Assembly: GCA_030146905.1 (NCBI GenBank)
Contig: JASLAV010000734.1
Coordinates: forward strand, 1-7,765
Direction: 5' to 3'
Length of the DNA: 7,765 nucleotides
Source of the DNA: Lentzea sp.
GTDB lineage: Bacteria; Actinomycetota; Actinomycetes; Mycobacteriales; Pseudonocardiaceae
The notes under the pieces were generated by a model. It saw nothing but the letters and a program-made list of their open reading frames with translations. It ran no database searches and was not told the origin of the DNA. The position numbers and the translations under genes are program-made. Shown one piece after another: positions 1 to 5,551 of this stretch. The first letter of the stretch is position 1; the number at the start of each line of letters is the position of its first letter.

Positions 1-728
1 TCCGCGGGCTGGGTGCCGTAGAGGTGCGCGCCGATGATGTCCACGTTCGCCAGCGCGACGGGGTCGTTGAGGATGGGGTCGGAGAGGTTCTTGCGGTACT
101 GGAACGACTCCGGGGCGATGACCCTGGTGGTGATCGTGCCCGCGTTCTCGCGCAGGAACCTGACGATCTCGCCGGAGGTCCACGCCGTCCATTCCTCGGC
201 GTAGTCCGGCTCGTTCTGGACGGAGATCCCGTACAGGTTCACGCCGTTGGTCGCCATGAACGCGACGAAGTCGTTCAGGTGCTGCGCATAGGCGCCGTAG
301 GAGTCGTAGCGCAGCCGCTTGCCCCCGGAGAAGGTCTCGGTCATCGAGGCGGGCGGGTTCCACGGCGAGGCGATGACCTTGGCCCCGAGCTCGACCGCGC
401 GCCTGGCCGTGGCGACCTCGCGACTCCAGTTGGCCCGGTCCTCGTGGACGGGGATGCGCAGCACGGTGAACCCCAGCTGCCCCGCACCGTTGCCGAACGC
501 GGTGTCGCGCTGGGTTGCGGTGAGATCGTTGATCCAGACGGTGTGGTTCATCCCGCCGAAGCCCAGGATCGTCTGCTGCACGTTCGACGGTTCGACGACC
601 ACCGAGGTGGCCGCGGCAGCGGGTGTCCCCGCCGCCAGCACCGGTAGCGCGGCGCCCGCCGCCAGCAGTGTCCGCCGGCGCAAGGGGTGCGAACCTGCGT
701 GCTCAGACCGGTCCTGACGCGGTGTCAT
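1..728 (-). CDS. GH30 glycoside hydrolase (glucuronoxylanase/xylanase type), secreted, 3' end cut by window edge
   Basis: About 242 N-terminal residues are present; the C-terminus lies beyond base 1. The product should be an exported endo-hydrolase of plant cell-wall xylan (GH30, most like subfamily 8), acting outside the cell. Residues 1-41 form a Tat signal: RRRTLLAAG at 17-25, then a hydrophobic run ending in AAAA. The mature part starts a TIM barrel with FGGMNH (57-62), LRIP (90-93), SPWNPPASM (121-129) and SVQNEPDY (169-176). E173 in the NEP motif fits the acid/base catalyst. The nucleophile Glu and the loop that binds glucuronic acid are outside the window, so exact substrate is open. 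ATG at 728 has GGAG about 7 bases upstream; an overlapping ATG at 733 stops at once. A CebR-type operator lies about 130 bases upstream, suggesting induction by cello-oligosaccharides. Family is firm; substrate is inference. Confidence 0.9.
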   Translation of the reverse strand, partial: MTPRQDRSEHAGSHPLRRRTLLAAGAALPVLAAGTPAAAATSVVVEPSNVQQTILGFGGMNHTVWINDLTATQRDTAFGNGAGQLGFTVLRIPVHEDRANWSREVATARRAVELGAKVIASPWNPPASMTETFSGGKRLRYDSYGAYAQHLNDFVAFMATNGVNLYGISVQNEPDYAEEWTAWTSGEIVRFLRENAGTITTRVIAPESFQYRKNLSDPILNDPVALANVDIIGAHLYGTQPA

Positions 729-877
729 GGCATCTCCACAGAGTTGATCTCGCTCAGAGCCCGAACACCTCGGACGTCTGACGGGCGTGGCGGCGCGGCA
801 TGAACGAATCGTCCCGTTCCAGCCCCTCACCACTCATCGCGTGAGGACTAGACCTGGGAGCGCTCCCAGATTCAGTC
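729..877. other. Intergenic leader and promoter region of the GH30 gene
   Basis: This 149-bp gap separates the stop of the GT87 gene from the GH30 start. It holds the CebR-type box at 854-869 with co-centred outer arms at 844-849 and 874-879. The GH30 ribosome binding site (GGAG on the minus strand) lies a few bases before the ATG. The rest would be a leader of roughly 100 bases. It contains one small minus-strand reading frame (754-837, 27 aa) that I do not consider established. No terminator with a T run is visible after the GT87 gene. Confidence 0.6.
854..869. promoter_or_regulatory. CebR/CelR-type LacI-family operator (perfect 16-bp palindrome)
   Basis: CTGGGAGCGCTCCCAG is a perfect inverted repeat. 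Its 14-bp core, 855-868, equals the known operator of CebR (Streptomyces) and CelR (Thermobifida), repressors of cellulose-use genes released by cellobiose. It lies just past the stop of the GT87 gene and about 127 bases upstream of the GH30 start, so the GH30 gene is the likely target. A weak -10-like TAGTCC lies just downstream on the minus strand, which would place the box between -35 and -10; that promoter call is weak. The repressor gene itself is not in the window. Confidence 0.8.
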
Positions 878-2023
878 CTAACAGTGCCGTGGCTCACAGT
901 CAAGACAACCAGTGGTCCGATGTGTCGAGCGCTGCAGCGGTGACAGCGGACTCACCCGCACCAGGCACCAGCCGAGGAACGCGAGACCCAGCCACACGTA
1001 GCTGTTGCCGATCAGGTGCTGCCACCACGTCCACGCCAGTTCGCGGTCACCGGCCGACGGGAGGAGCCAGTGCGGGCCGGCCGCGAACACCGCGGCCACG
1101 ACGACGCGCACCCCGCCGTGCAGCACGAGCAGCGCGGGCGCGATCCACACCCAGTGGTGCGACCAGGACACCGGCGAGATCAGCAGCCCGGCGGCCGCGA
1201 CCGCGACGAGGGCGGTGAGGTCGTCGCGCAACCGCGGCAGCACCAGCACGGTCACCGCCACCACGGCCACCGACAGGACCAGCCACACGGCCTCGGGCGC
1301 GCCGAGCCGGAACAGCAGTCCTCGCAACGACTGGTTGGCGCTGTAGGCGAGACCGCCGACCCGGTGCGGGTCGAGCACCGCGTCGAACCAGAACTGTCGC
1401 GACTGCTCCGGCGCGAGCACCCAGCCGGTCAGGCCGCACGCCGTGAACGTCGCCACGGCCGCCAGCGCCGGCCGCCACCGCCCGCGGCACAGGAAGAACA
1501 GCACGAAGACCGCCGGGGTCAGCTTGATCGCGGCGGCGAGGCCGACGAGCGCTCCCCTCGGCCACGGGGTGCGCGGCAGCAGGCAGTCGAGGACGACGAG
1601 GCCGATCAGGACCATGTTGACCTGACCGAGGTCCAGGCCACCACGCAGCGGTTCGAGCAGCAGGCACACGGCTGCCAGGCCGAAACCCGCCGGGGCGTGC
1701 CGGGCCGGCACCACGCAGGCCGCCGTGAACGACGCGACACCGGCCGCCGTGAACAGCACGGCGCTGATCGGCACCGGCAGCGGGCTCAGGCCGCTGAACA
1801 GCATCGCGGCGAACGGCGGGTAGGTGAACGGCAAACCGTCGGGGCCGTCGAAGGTCGAGGCGTAGAGGTCGGCGCCCGCTCGCCAGGCCTCTCCGCCCGC
1901 GAGGTAGACCCGCAGGTCGAGCATGCCGGAACCGAAGCTCCGCACGCAGACCCAGAGGAGCGCACCCGCCGCGACCACCGCCCACGCGCGCCGCGGGTCG
2001 ACACGGGTCAGCACCGCGTTCAC
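878..2023 (-). CDS. GT87/DUF2029-family polyprenyl-phosphate-dependent membrane glycosyltransferase
   Basis: 381 aa, a multi-pass membrane protein of the GT-C fold. GT87 members such as PimE use polyprenyl-phosphate mannose and transfer the sugar to envelope glycolipids on the outer face of the membrane; the acceptor here is unknown. The first membrane helix (about 13-30) is followed by an external loop with LDLRVY; D36 matches the acidic residue expected there. Further family marks are FTYPPFAAML (66-75), GQVN (133-136), KLTP (167-170), NQSL (230-233) and SPVSWSHHWVW (283-293). About nine or ten hydrophobic helices follow one another. The GTG start at 2023 overlaps the vanZ stop as GTGA, so the two are probably translationally coupled. 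The open frame continues far upstream only as a shadow of vanZ. The last 12 residues hold three cysteines, an unusual tail. Confidence 0.85.
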   Translation of the reverse strand: MNAVLTRVDPRRAWAVVAAGALLWVCVRSFGSGMLDLRVYLAGGEAWRAGADLYASTFDGPDGLPFTYPPFAAMLFSGLSPLPVPISAVLFTAAGVASFTAACVVPARHAPAGFGLAAVCLLLEPLRGGLDLGQVNMVLIGLVVLDCLLPRTPWPRGALVGLAAAIKLTPAVFVLFFLCRGRWRPALAAVATFTACGLTGWVLAPEQSRQFWFDAVLDPHRVGGLAYSANQSLRGLLFRLGAPEAVWLVLSVAVVAVTVLVLPRLRDDLTALVAVAAAGLLISPVSWSHHWVWIAPALLVLHGGVRVVVAAVFAAGPHWLLPSAGDRELAWTWWQHLIGNSYVWLGLAFLGWCLVRVSPLSPLQRSTHRTTGCLDCEPRHC

Positions 2024-2535
2024 CGCGCCACCGCCGAACGTTCCCACGCCGCCAGCACGCCCGCCGCGAGAACCGCCGCCACCACGGCTCCCGCGCTGTT
2101 GTTGAGGAAGTCCTGCGTCTCGCACAGCCCGCGCCGGGTGAGCGGCTGCACGACCTCGATCGCCGCGCTCAACGCCACCGCCGACACCAGCACCGCGAGC
2201 GGCCGGCGCGTCGCCAGCACCGCGCAGAACACCAGCGGCACGAACAGCAGGGCGTTCAGCAGTTCCGCGTCGCCGCGCAGCGAGAAAGCGTTGATGTGGC
2301 AGAACGCGTCCCGGCCCGCCCAGTCGGGCAGCGTGCGCGAGAACGTCACGCCCAGCACGACACCGAGCGAGATCCCCGCCAGCACCGAGGGAACCGGTCG
2401 CCACCAGAACCTCCGCGCCGTGAACCACCCGCCCACGCCCAGCGCGACAGCGCCGACCACCACCCCGCCCGCGACGAGCGGGTTCGACAACGTGGAGAAG
2501 ACCGTTCCGAACGCCCACCACACCTGATCCAGCAC
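2020..2535 (-). CDS. VanZ-family membrane protein
   Basis: 171 aa, mostly hydrophobic, with about five predicted membrane helices. VanZ-like proteins are small membrane proteins; the founding member gives low-level teicoplanin resistance by an unsettled mechanism, and most actinomycete relatives are uncharacterised. Family signatures visible are NALLFVPLVF (94-103), the helix with IEVVQPLTRRG (126-136, including E127 and Q130), then DFLNNSAGA (142-150), the usual D...N..GA motif before the last helix. The start is GTG at 2535, with GAAGGG 9 bases upstream as ribosome binding site. That site touches the 3' arm of an inverted repeat (2549-2577), which may affect translation. The stop overlaps the GT87 start by 4 bp, so both genes form one transcription unit. 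Glycopeptide resistance should not be assumed: no vanHAX genes are present. Confidence 0.85.
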   Translation of the reverse strand: MLDQVWWAFGTVFSTLSNPLVAGGVVVGAVALGVGGWFTARRFWWRPVPSVLAGISLGVVLGVTFSRTLPDWAGRDAFCHINAFSLRGDAELLNALLFVPLVFCAVLATRRPLAVLVSAVALSAAIEVVQPLTRRGLCETQDFLNNSAGAVVAAVLAAGVLAAWERSAVAR

Positions 2536-2548
2536 AGGTCAAAACCCT

Positions 2549-2577
2549 TCGTCCACAACGAGATCCGATGTGGACGA
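2549..2577 (-). promoter_or_regulatory. Inverted repeat / hairpin adjoining the vanZ ribosome binding site
   Basis: On the minus strand TCGTCCACA (2577-2569) and TGTGGACGA (2557-2549) form a perfect 9-bp dyad with an 11-base spacer. The last two bases of the second arm are also the first two of the GAAGGG ribosome binding site of vanZ, and TTTT follows a few bases later. It could be a binding site for the upstream response regulator, an attenuator, or an RNA hairpin hiding the ribosome binding site. The sequence cannot tell these apart. Confidence 0.45.
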
Positions 2578-2629
2578 GCCTGCTGCCGGGCGGGTGCCCC
2601 GCGGATCGGCCCTTGAGCCGGAAGATCAT

Positions 2630-2663
2630 GGCCGTGCGGACAGCCGGACGACCGCACCCGGCC
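2630..2663 (-). terminator. Possible terminator-like hairpin after the response regulator gene
   Basis: About 12 bases past the stop of the response regulator gene, CCGCA and CGGCC on one side pair with TGCGG and GGCCG on the other. This gives two 5-bp GC-only stems separated by a 2-base bulge and closed by a 12-base loop. There is no T run, which is common for actinomycete terminators but makes the call weak. It suggests that kinase/regulator and vanZ/GT87 may be separate or only partly linked transcription units. Confidence 0.35.
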
Positions 2664-2675
2664 GGTCGGCCGTGG

Positions 2676-3302
2676 TCAGTCGGCCACCACGCGCGCGCGG
2701 AACGCCCACGTGACGATCTCGACGCGGTTGCGGGCACCCACCTTGGTCTGCACCGACGCCAGGTACGCCTTCACCGACGACACCGAGACCTTCAGCGCGG
2801 CGGCGATCTCGTTGTTGCTCAAGCCTTTCGCGACGTGCCGCACCACGTCCAGCTCCCGCGGGCTCAGCACGTCGGCGCCGGCGTTCACGACCGGCGGCAC
2901 CGACCGCCGCAGCACCCGCCGGACCACCTGGGGTGACACGAGAACGTCCCCTCGCGCCGCCGACCTGACCGCCTCGACCAGCAGCCCGGGGCTAGCGTCC
3001 TTGGTGAGGAACCCGCACGCGCCGAGGTCCAGGGCCTTGGTGAGCACCTCGTCGCTGTCGAACGTCGTGACCACCACGACTCGGGTGTGCGGCGCGAGCC
3101 GCCGCGTGACCTCCAGGCCGTCCAGTCCCGGCATCCGCACGTCGACCAGGCACACCTGCGGCAGCAGCTCACGGGCGCGCTCGACGGCGCTGATGCCGTC
3201 GGCGACGTCGGCGACCACGCTGACGTCCGGCTCGGCCTCCAGGATCAGGCGGAAGCCGGCCCTGACCATGTCCTGGTCCTCCGCGATGAGAACGGAGATC
3301 AC
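2676..3302 (-). CDS. Two-component response regulator, NarL/LuxR family
   Basis: 208 aa, full length for the family. The receiver domain (about 1-120) has the acidic pair E8/D9, the phosphorylatable D54 in LVDVRMPGLDG (52-62), the switch threonine in VVTTF (77-81) and K101 in FLTKD. The LuxR-type helix-turn-helix lies at about 145-205: LSPRELDVV (146-154), GLSNNEIAAAL, VSSVKAYL and an ARNRVEIV segment. It should be phosphorylated by the adjacent kinase and bind DNA as a dimer. The GTG start at 3302 overlaps the kinase stop as GTGA, and a strong ribosome binding site, GGAGGT (3312-3307), lies 4 bases upstream inside the kinase gene, so the pair is co-translated. Targets are unknown; the nearest candidates are vanZ/GT87, through the dyad at 2549-2577. 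Confidence 0.95.
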   Translation of the reverse strand: MISVLIAEDQDMVRAGFRLILEAEPDVSVVADVADGISAVERARELLPQVCLVDVRMPGLDGLEVTRRLAPHTRVVVVTTFDSDEVLTKALDLGACGFLTKDASPGLLVEAVRSAARGDVLVSPQVVRRVLRRSVPPVVNAGADVLSPRELDVVRHVAKGLSNNEIAAALKVSVSSVKAYLASVQTKVGARNRVEIVTWAFRARVVAD

Positions 3303-4324
3303 GCGCGCACCTCCAGCGGCAGCTCGGCCGTGACCAGCCAGCCCTCCCCCGTTGCGCCCGCGAAGAAGCGCCCGCCCAGCTCGTGCACCCGTTCCCGCAT
3401 GCCCACCAGCCCGAACCCGCCGGAGTGCTCCGCCCCGCCCGTCCCGTTGTCCACAACGGACAGCAGCACCGCCGACGCCGTGAGCCGCACGTCCACCTCC
3501 ACGCTCGTCGCGTCACGAGCGTGCTTGCGCGTGTTGGTCAACGCTTCCTGCACGATCCGCAACACCGACCGGCCGAGCTCCGGCCGCACGGCCTCGGTCA
3601 GCTCGACGTTCGTCCGCACCGGCAGCCCCGACTTCTCGACGAGCCGGTGCAGGTCCGCGGTGAGATCGGCGGTCGCCGCGGTGGTTCCGTTGTCCCGCAA
3701 CGTCCTTACCATCGCACGCATGGCGCCCAGCGCGTCCGTGCCACCGTCGACGATGCCGGGCAGCATCTCGCACGCCCTGTCCTTGTCCTGCCCCGCCACC
3801 ACGAGCGCCGCCTGCGCCTGCACCAGCATGCCCGTGACGTGGTGGGCCACGACGTCGTGCAGTTCCCTGGCCATGTCGAGGCGTTCGTCGCGCCGCGCCC
3901 GTTCCTCCGCCGCGGCCGCGAGCAGCGCCCGCGACCGGTCCCTCGTCCTGAGCAGCACTCCGGCGAAAACCGCGACGACGGCCAGGCCCAGCACCAGCTG
4001 GACCGCGTCCGCGCGGAGCAGCGTCGGGAGCACGCGGATCCAGGCCGCGTGTCCGCCGACCGCCACGAGTGCGGCGATCGACAACGACGCCACGGGTGCG
4101 GGCGCCTTCCAGGCCGCCACGAACACCAGCGCCGCTCCCGCTGCCATCTCCGCCGCGGTCAGCGCGGGGTGGTCGAACGGGCTGTCGCCGACGCCGGGCC
4201 CGCCCAGCAGCAGGGCCCGGCCGAAACCGCTGAGCGACCCGGTCACCAGGAAGACGGCGGTGCACACCACGACCGTCGCGACGATCAGCGGCCCTGCCCG
4301 CCACGAGCCGAGAAGTTCCCTCAC
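3299..4324 (-). CDS. Sensor histidine kinase, HisKA_3 (NarL-partner) family
   Basis: 341 aa. The N-terminal half (about 11-127) has roughly four hydrophobic helices with short loops and no sizeable external domain, so the signal is probably sensed in or at the membrane. A helical linker (about 130-150, AAAAEERARRDERLD) leads to the HisKA_3 dimerisation domain, with phosphoacceptor H156 in ARELHDVVAHH. The HATPase domain follows: EALTNTRKHA (260-269, N box), VDNGTGG (291-297) and GFGLVGMRERV (303-313). It phosphorylates the response regulator encoded next to it, overlapping by 4 bp. The start is GTG at 4324. No ribosome binding site precedes it, but TACGAT lies 6 bases upstream, as expected for a leaderless actinobacterial transcript. 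Starts further downstream would cut into the first membrane helix. Confidence 0.93.
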   Translation of the reverse strand: MRELLGSWRAGPLIVATVVVCTAVFLVTGSLSGFGRALLLGGPGVGDSPFDHPALTAAEMAAGAALVFVAAWKAPAPVASLSIAALVAVGGHAAWIRVLPTLLRADAVQLVLGLAVVAVFAGVLLRTRDRSRALLAAAAEERARRDERLDMARELHDVVAHHVTGMLVQAQAALVVAGQDKDRACEMLPGIVDGGTDALGAMRAMVRTLRDNGTTAATADLTADLHRLVEKSGLPVRTNVELTEAVRPELGRSVLRIVQEALTNTRKHARDATSVEVDVRLTASAVLLSVVDNGTGGAEHSGGFGLVGMRERVHELGGRFFAGATGEGWLVTAELPLEVRA

Positions 4325-4330
4325 GACGGG

Positions 4331-4336
4331 ATCGTA
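4331..4336 (-). promoter_or_regulatory. Candidate -10 element of the histidine kinase gene (leaderless start)
   Basis: TACGAT on the minus strand fits the actinobacterial TANNNT -10 pattern and ends 6 bases before the GTG start. Transcription would then begin at or beside the start codon, which agrees with the lack of a ribosome binding site. No convincing -35 hexamer is seen at the usual distance. Confidence 0.4.
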
Positions 4337-4355
4337 CGAGCGGGGTGCACGGCCT

Positions 4356-4377
4356 GCCTCGGTCGTCCGGCCGAGGC
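4356..4377 (-). terminator. Hairpin between the monooxygenase-like gene and the histidine kinase gene
   Basis: GCCTCGG (4356-4362) and CCGAGGC (4371-4377) form a perfect 7-bp GC-rich dyad with an 8-base spacer, starting 10 bases past the stop of the flavoprotein gene. A terminator without a T run is the simplest reading. It also covers the -35 zone of the kinase promoter, so an operator is possible. Confidence 0.4.
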
Positions 4378-4386
4378 GGCTGGCCG

Positions 4387-5433
4387 TCAGGTCAGCGCCG
4401 TGCCGAGGTTCTCCACCGCGAGGTAGGAGTTGAGGTGCGGGTGCCTGCTGCCGACGGCGACGTCCCGCCAGAAGCGCTGGAGCACGTTCGACGTCGTGAA
4501 GCCGCTCGTGCCGTGCAGGTCCAGCATCAGCTCGACGGCGGACCGGCAGTCCCTGCCCGCGTCCGCGAGCGCCCTGTGCAGCCGGGGAGCGTCCTCAGCG
4601 GACAGTTCGCGGGTGTCCGACTCACGGGCGACCGCGAGCATGGTGGTCTCGGCGCGCTGCACGAGGTAGGTGGCCTCCGCGAGCCAGTGACGCGCTCCGG
4701 GAGACTCCCCCATGCGCGAGTACGCCGTCATGAACGGCTTGCGGTCGGAGGCGAACATCGCGTTGGTGGCGTCGAGCGCACCCTGGGCGGCGCCCACGAC
4801 GGGGCCGAGCACCGTCATCGAGAACAGCATCCTGTCGTTGAGCGCGAAGGGCGCCACCGCCGCGATCCGTTCCGCGGGCACCAGGACGCCGTCGGCGACC
4901 AGGGTGTGGCTGCCGGTGCCGCGCATCCCCGCCATGTTCCAGGTCCGCTCGATGACCAGGTCGGCCGTCGGCAGCACGATGAGCGAGAACGCGCCGTCGA
5001 CCATCACGGCGAGCAGGGCCCAGGTCGCGTCCTCGCAGCCGGAGACGTTCGGCCACCGACCGGTGACGCGCACGCCTTCCGGTACGCGTTCGCCGCGGGC
5101 GCCGGGCACTCCCGAACCGCAGAACAACGCGTCAGGGTCGGCGAAGTACTCCGGCGCGTCGGCACCGGGGAGCGCGCGGACGGCGAGGGTCTTCGCCGTG
5201 GCGCAGGTCCCGGCGACCCACGAGGTGGACGGGCAGGCACGCGCCAGAACGGTCAGCTGCCGCGCGACGGTCTCCGCGCCCGCCCACGCCCCGCCGTGTT
5301 CCCGCGGCGTGCGCAGGGCCATGGCGCCGATCTCGCGCAACGCGTCCAGGGACTCACCGGCCGGGCGGTCGTTCTCTTCTGTCTTTCCAGCGTGGGCGCG
5401 CAGAACCGCACCGGCGCTCGAGTAATCGATCAC
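4387..5433 (-). CDS. Acyl-CoA dehydrogenase-fold flavoprotein, probably a group D flavin-dependent monooxygenase
   Basis: 348 aa. Group D monooxygenases (HsaA, DszC and similar) have the acyl-CoA dehydrogenase fold but use reduced flavin from a separate reductase, plus oxygen, to oxidise small molecules. An N-terminal helical domain (about 1-100, with ALRTPREHGG at 39-48) precedes the beta domain (WNMAGMRGTGSHTLVADGVLVP, 165-186) and a C-terminal domain of the Acyl-CoA_dh_2 type. The latter contains LQRFWRDVAVGSRHPHLN (318-335); its His residues sit where HsaA and DszC carry their catalytic His. The protein is about 40 residues shorter than typical members, mostly at the N-terminus. GTG at 5433 is the earliest start possible, since an in-frame TGA lies at 5445-5443. 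No ribosome binding site is clear. No flavin reductase gene is nearby. The substrate is unknown, and a plain acyl-CoA dehydrogenase cannot be excluded. Confidence 0.8.
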   Translation of the reverse strand: MIDYSSAGAVLRAHAGKTEENDRPAGESLDALREIGAMALRTPREHGGAWAGAETVARQLTVLARACPSTSWVAGTCATAKTLAVRALPGADAPEYFADPDALFCGSGVPGARGERVPEGVRVTGRWPNVSGCEDATWALLAVMVDGAFSLIVLPTADLVIERTWNMAGMRGTGSHTLVADGVLVPAERIAAVAPFALNDRMLFSMTVLGPVVGAAQGALDATNAMFASDRKPFMTAYSRMGESPGARHWLAEATYLVQRAETTMLAVARESDTRELSAEDAPRLHRALADAGRDCRSAVELMLDLHGTSGFTTSNVLQRFWRDVAVGSRHPHLNSYLAVENLGTALT

Positions 5434-5551
5434 CCCGTCGACTCAACCACCGGTCAGCCGCACCGTGCCATGTGTCAACGGCACCGGTTCATACGCGGCT
5501 GTGCGCGGGGAACGGTCCGGCCTGTGAACGGTCCGGCCTAGGATCGGTCGC
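5434..5551. promoter_or_regulatory. Divergent promoter region between the monooxygenase-like gene and the AraC-type regulator
   Basis: 118 bp separate the two divergent starts. On the minus strand TTGACA (5478-5473) is a full -35 match about 40 bases before the flavoprotein start, but no good -10 follows at 16-19 bases. On the plus strand TAGGAT (5539-5544) is a good -10 element 7 bases before the AraC ATG, implying a leaderless message. Tandem repeats occupy 5510-5539. One regulator could control both directions from here. Confidence 0.55.
5510..5539 (+). repeat. Tandem 14-bp direct repeat, candidate AraC-type operator
   Basis: GAACGGTCCGGCCT occurs at 5510-5523 and again, identical, at 5526-5539, a period of 16 bp. 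The second copy runs into the TAGGAT -10 element of the regulator gene, and both fall in the shared divergent region. Two direct half-sites beside the regulated promoter are typical of AraC-family binding, so autoregulation is plausible. The 16-bp spacing is shorter than the 21 bp of the arabinose system. Confidence 0.55.

Noticed and set aside
24..717. Plus-strand frames at the left end
   Set aside because: Antisense to the GH30 gene, whose catalytic motifs are clear on the minus strand.
2020..2535. vanZ as evidence for a glycopeptide resistance cluster
   Set aside because: No vanH, vanA, vanX or vanS/vanR-type (OmpR) genes are present, and VanZ-like proteins are common outside such clusters.
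878..2737. A single 619-aa minus-strand protein
   Set aside because: Only the part from GTG 2023 looks like a protein family (GT87). Upstream of that the frame is an Arg/Gly-rich shadow of vanZ, which is clearly coding in another frame.
3450..3459. The 10-mer GTCCACAACG shared with the dyad before vanZ (2551-2560)
   Set aside because: This copy encodes the conserved VVDNG segment of the kinase ATP-binding domain and lacks the second dyad arm, so it is probably chance.
1016..5541. Long plus-strand frames opposite the minus-strand genes (for example 1016-2527, 3087-4433, 4345-5541)
   Set aside because: They are antisense to well-recognised genes, rich in Arg, His, Gln and Ser, and have no domain-like pattern; such frames are expected in GC-rich DNA.
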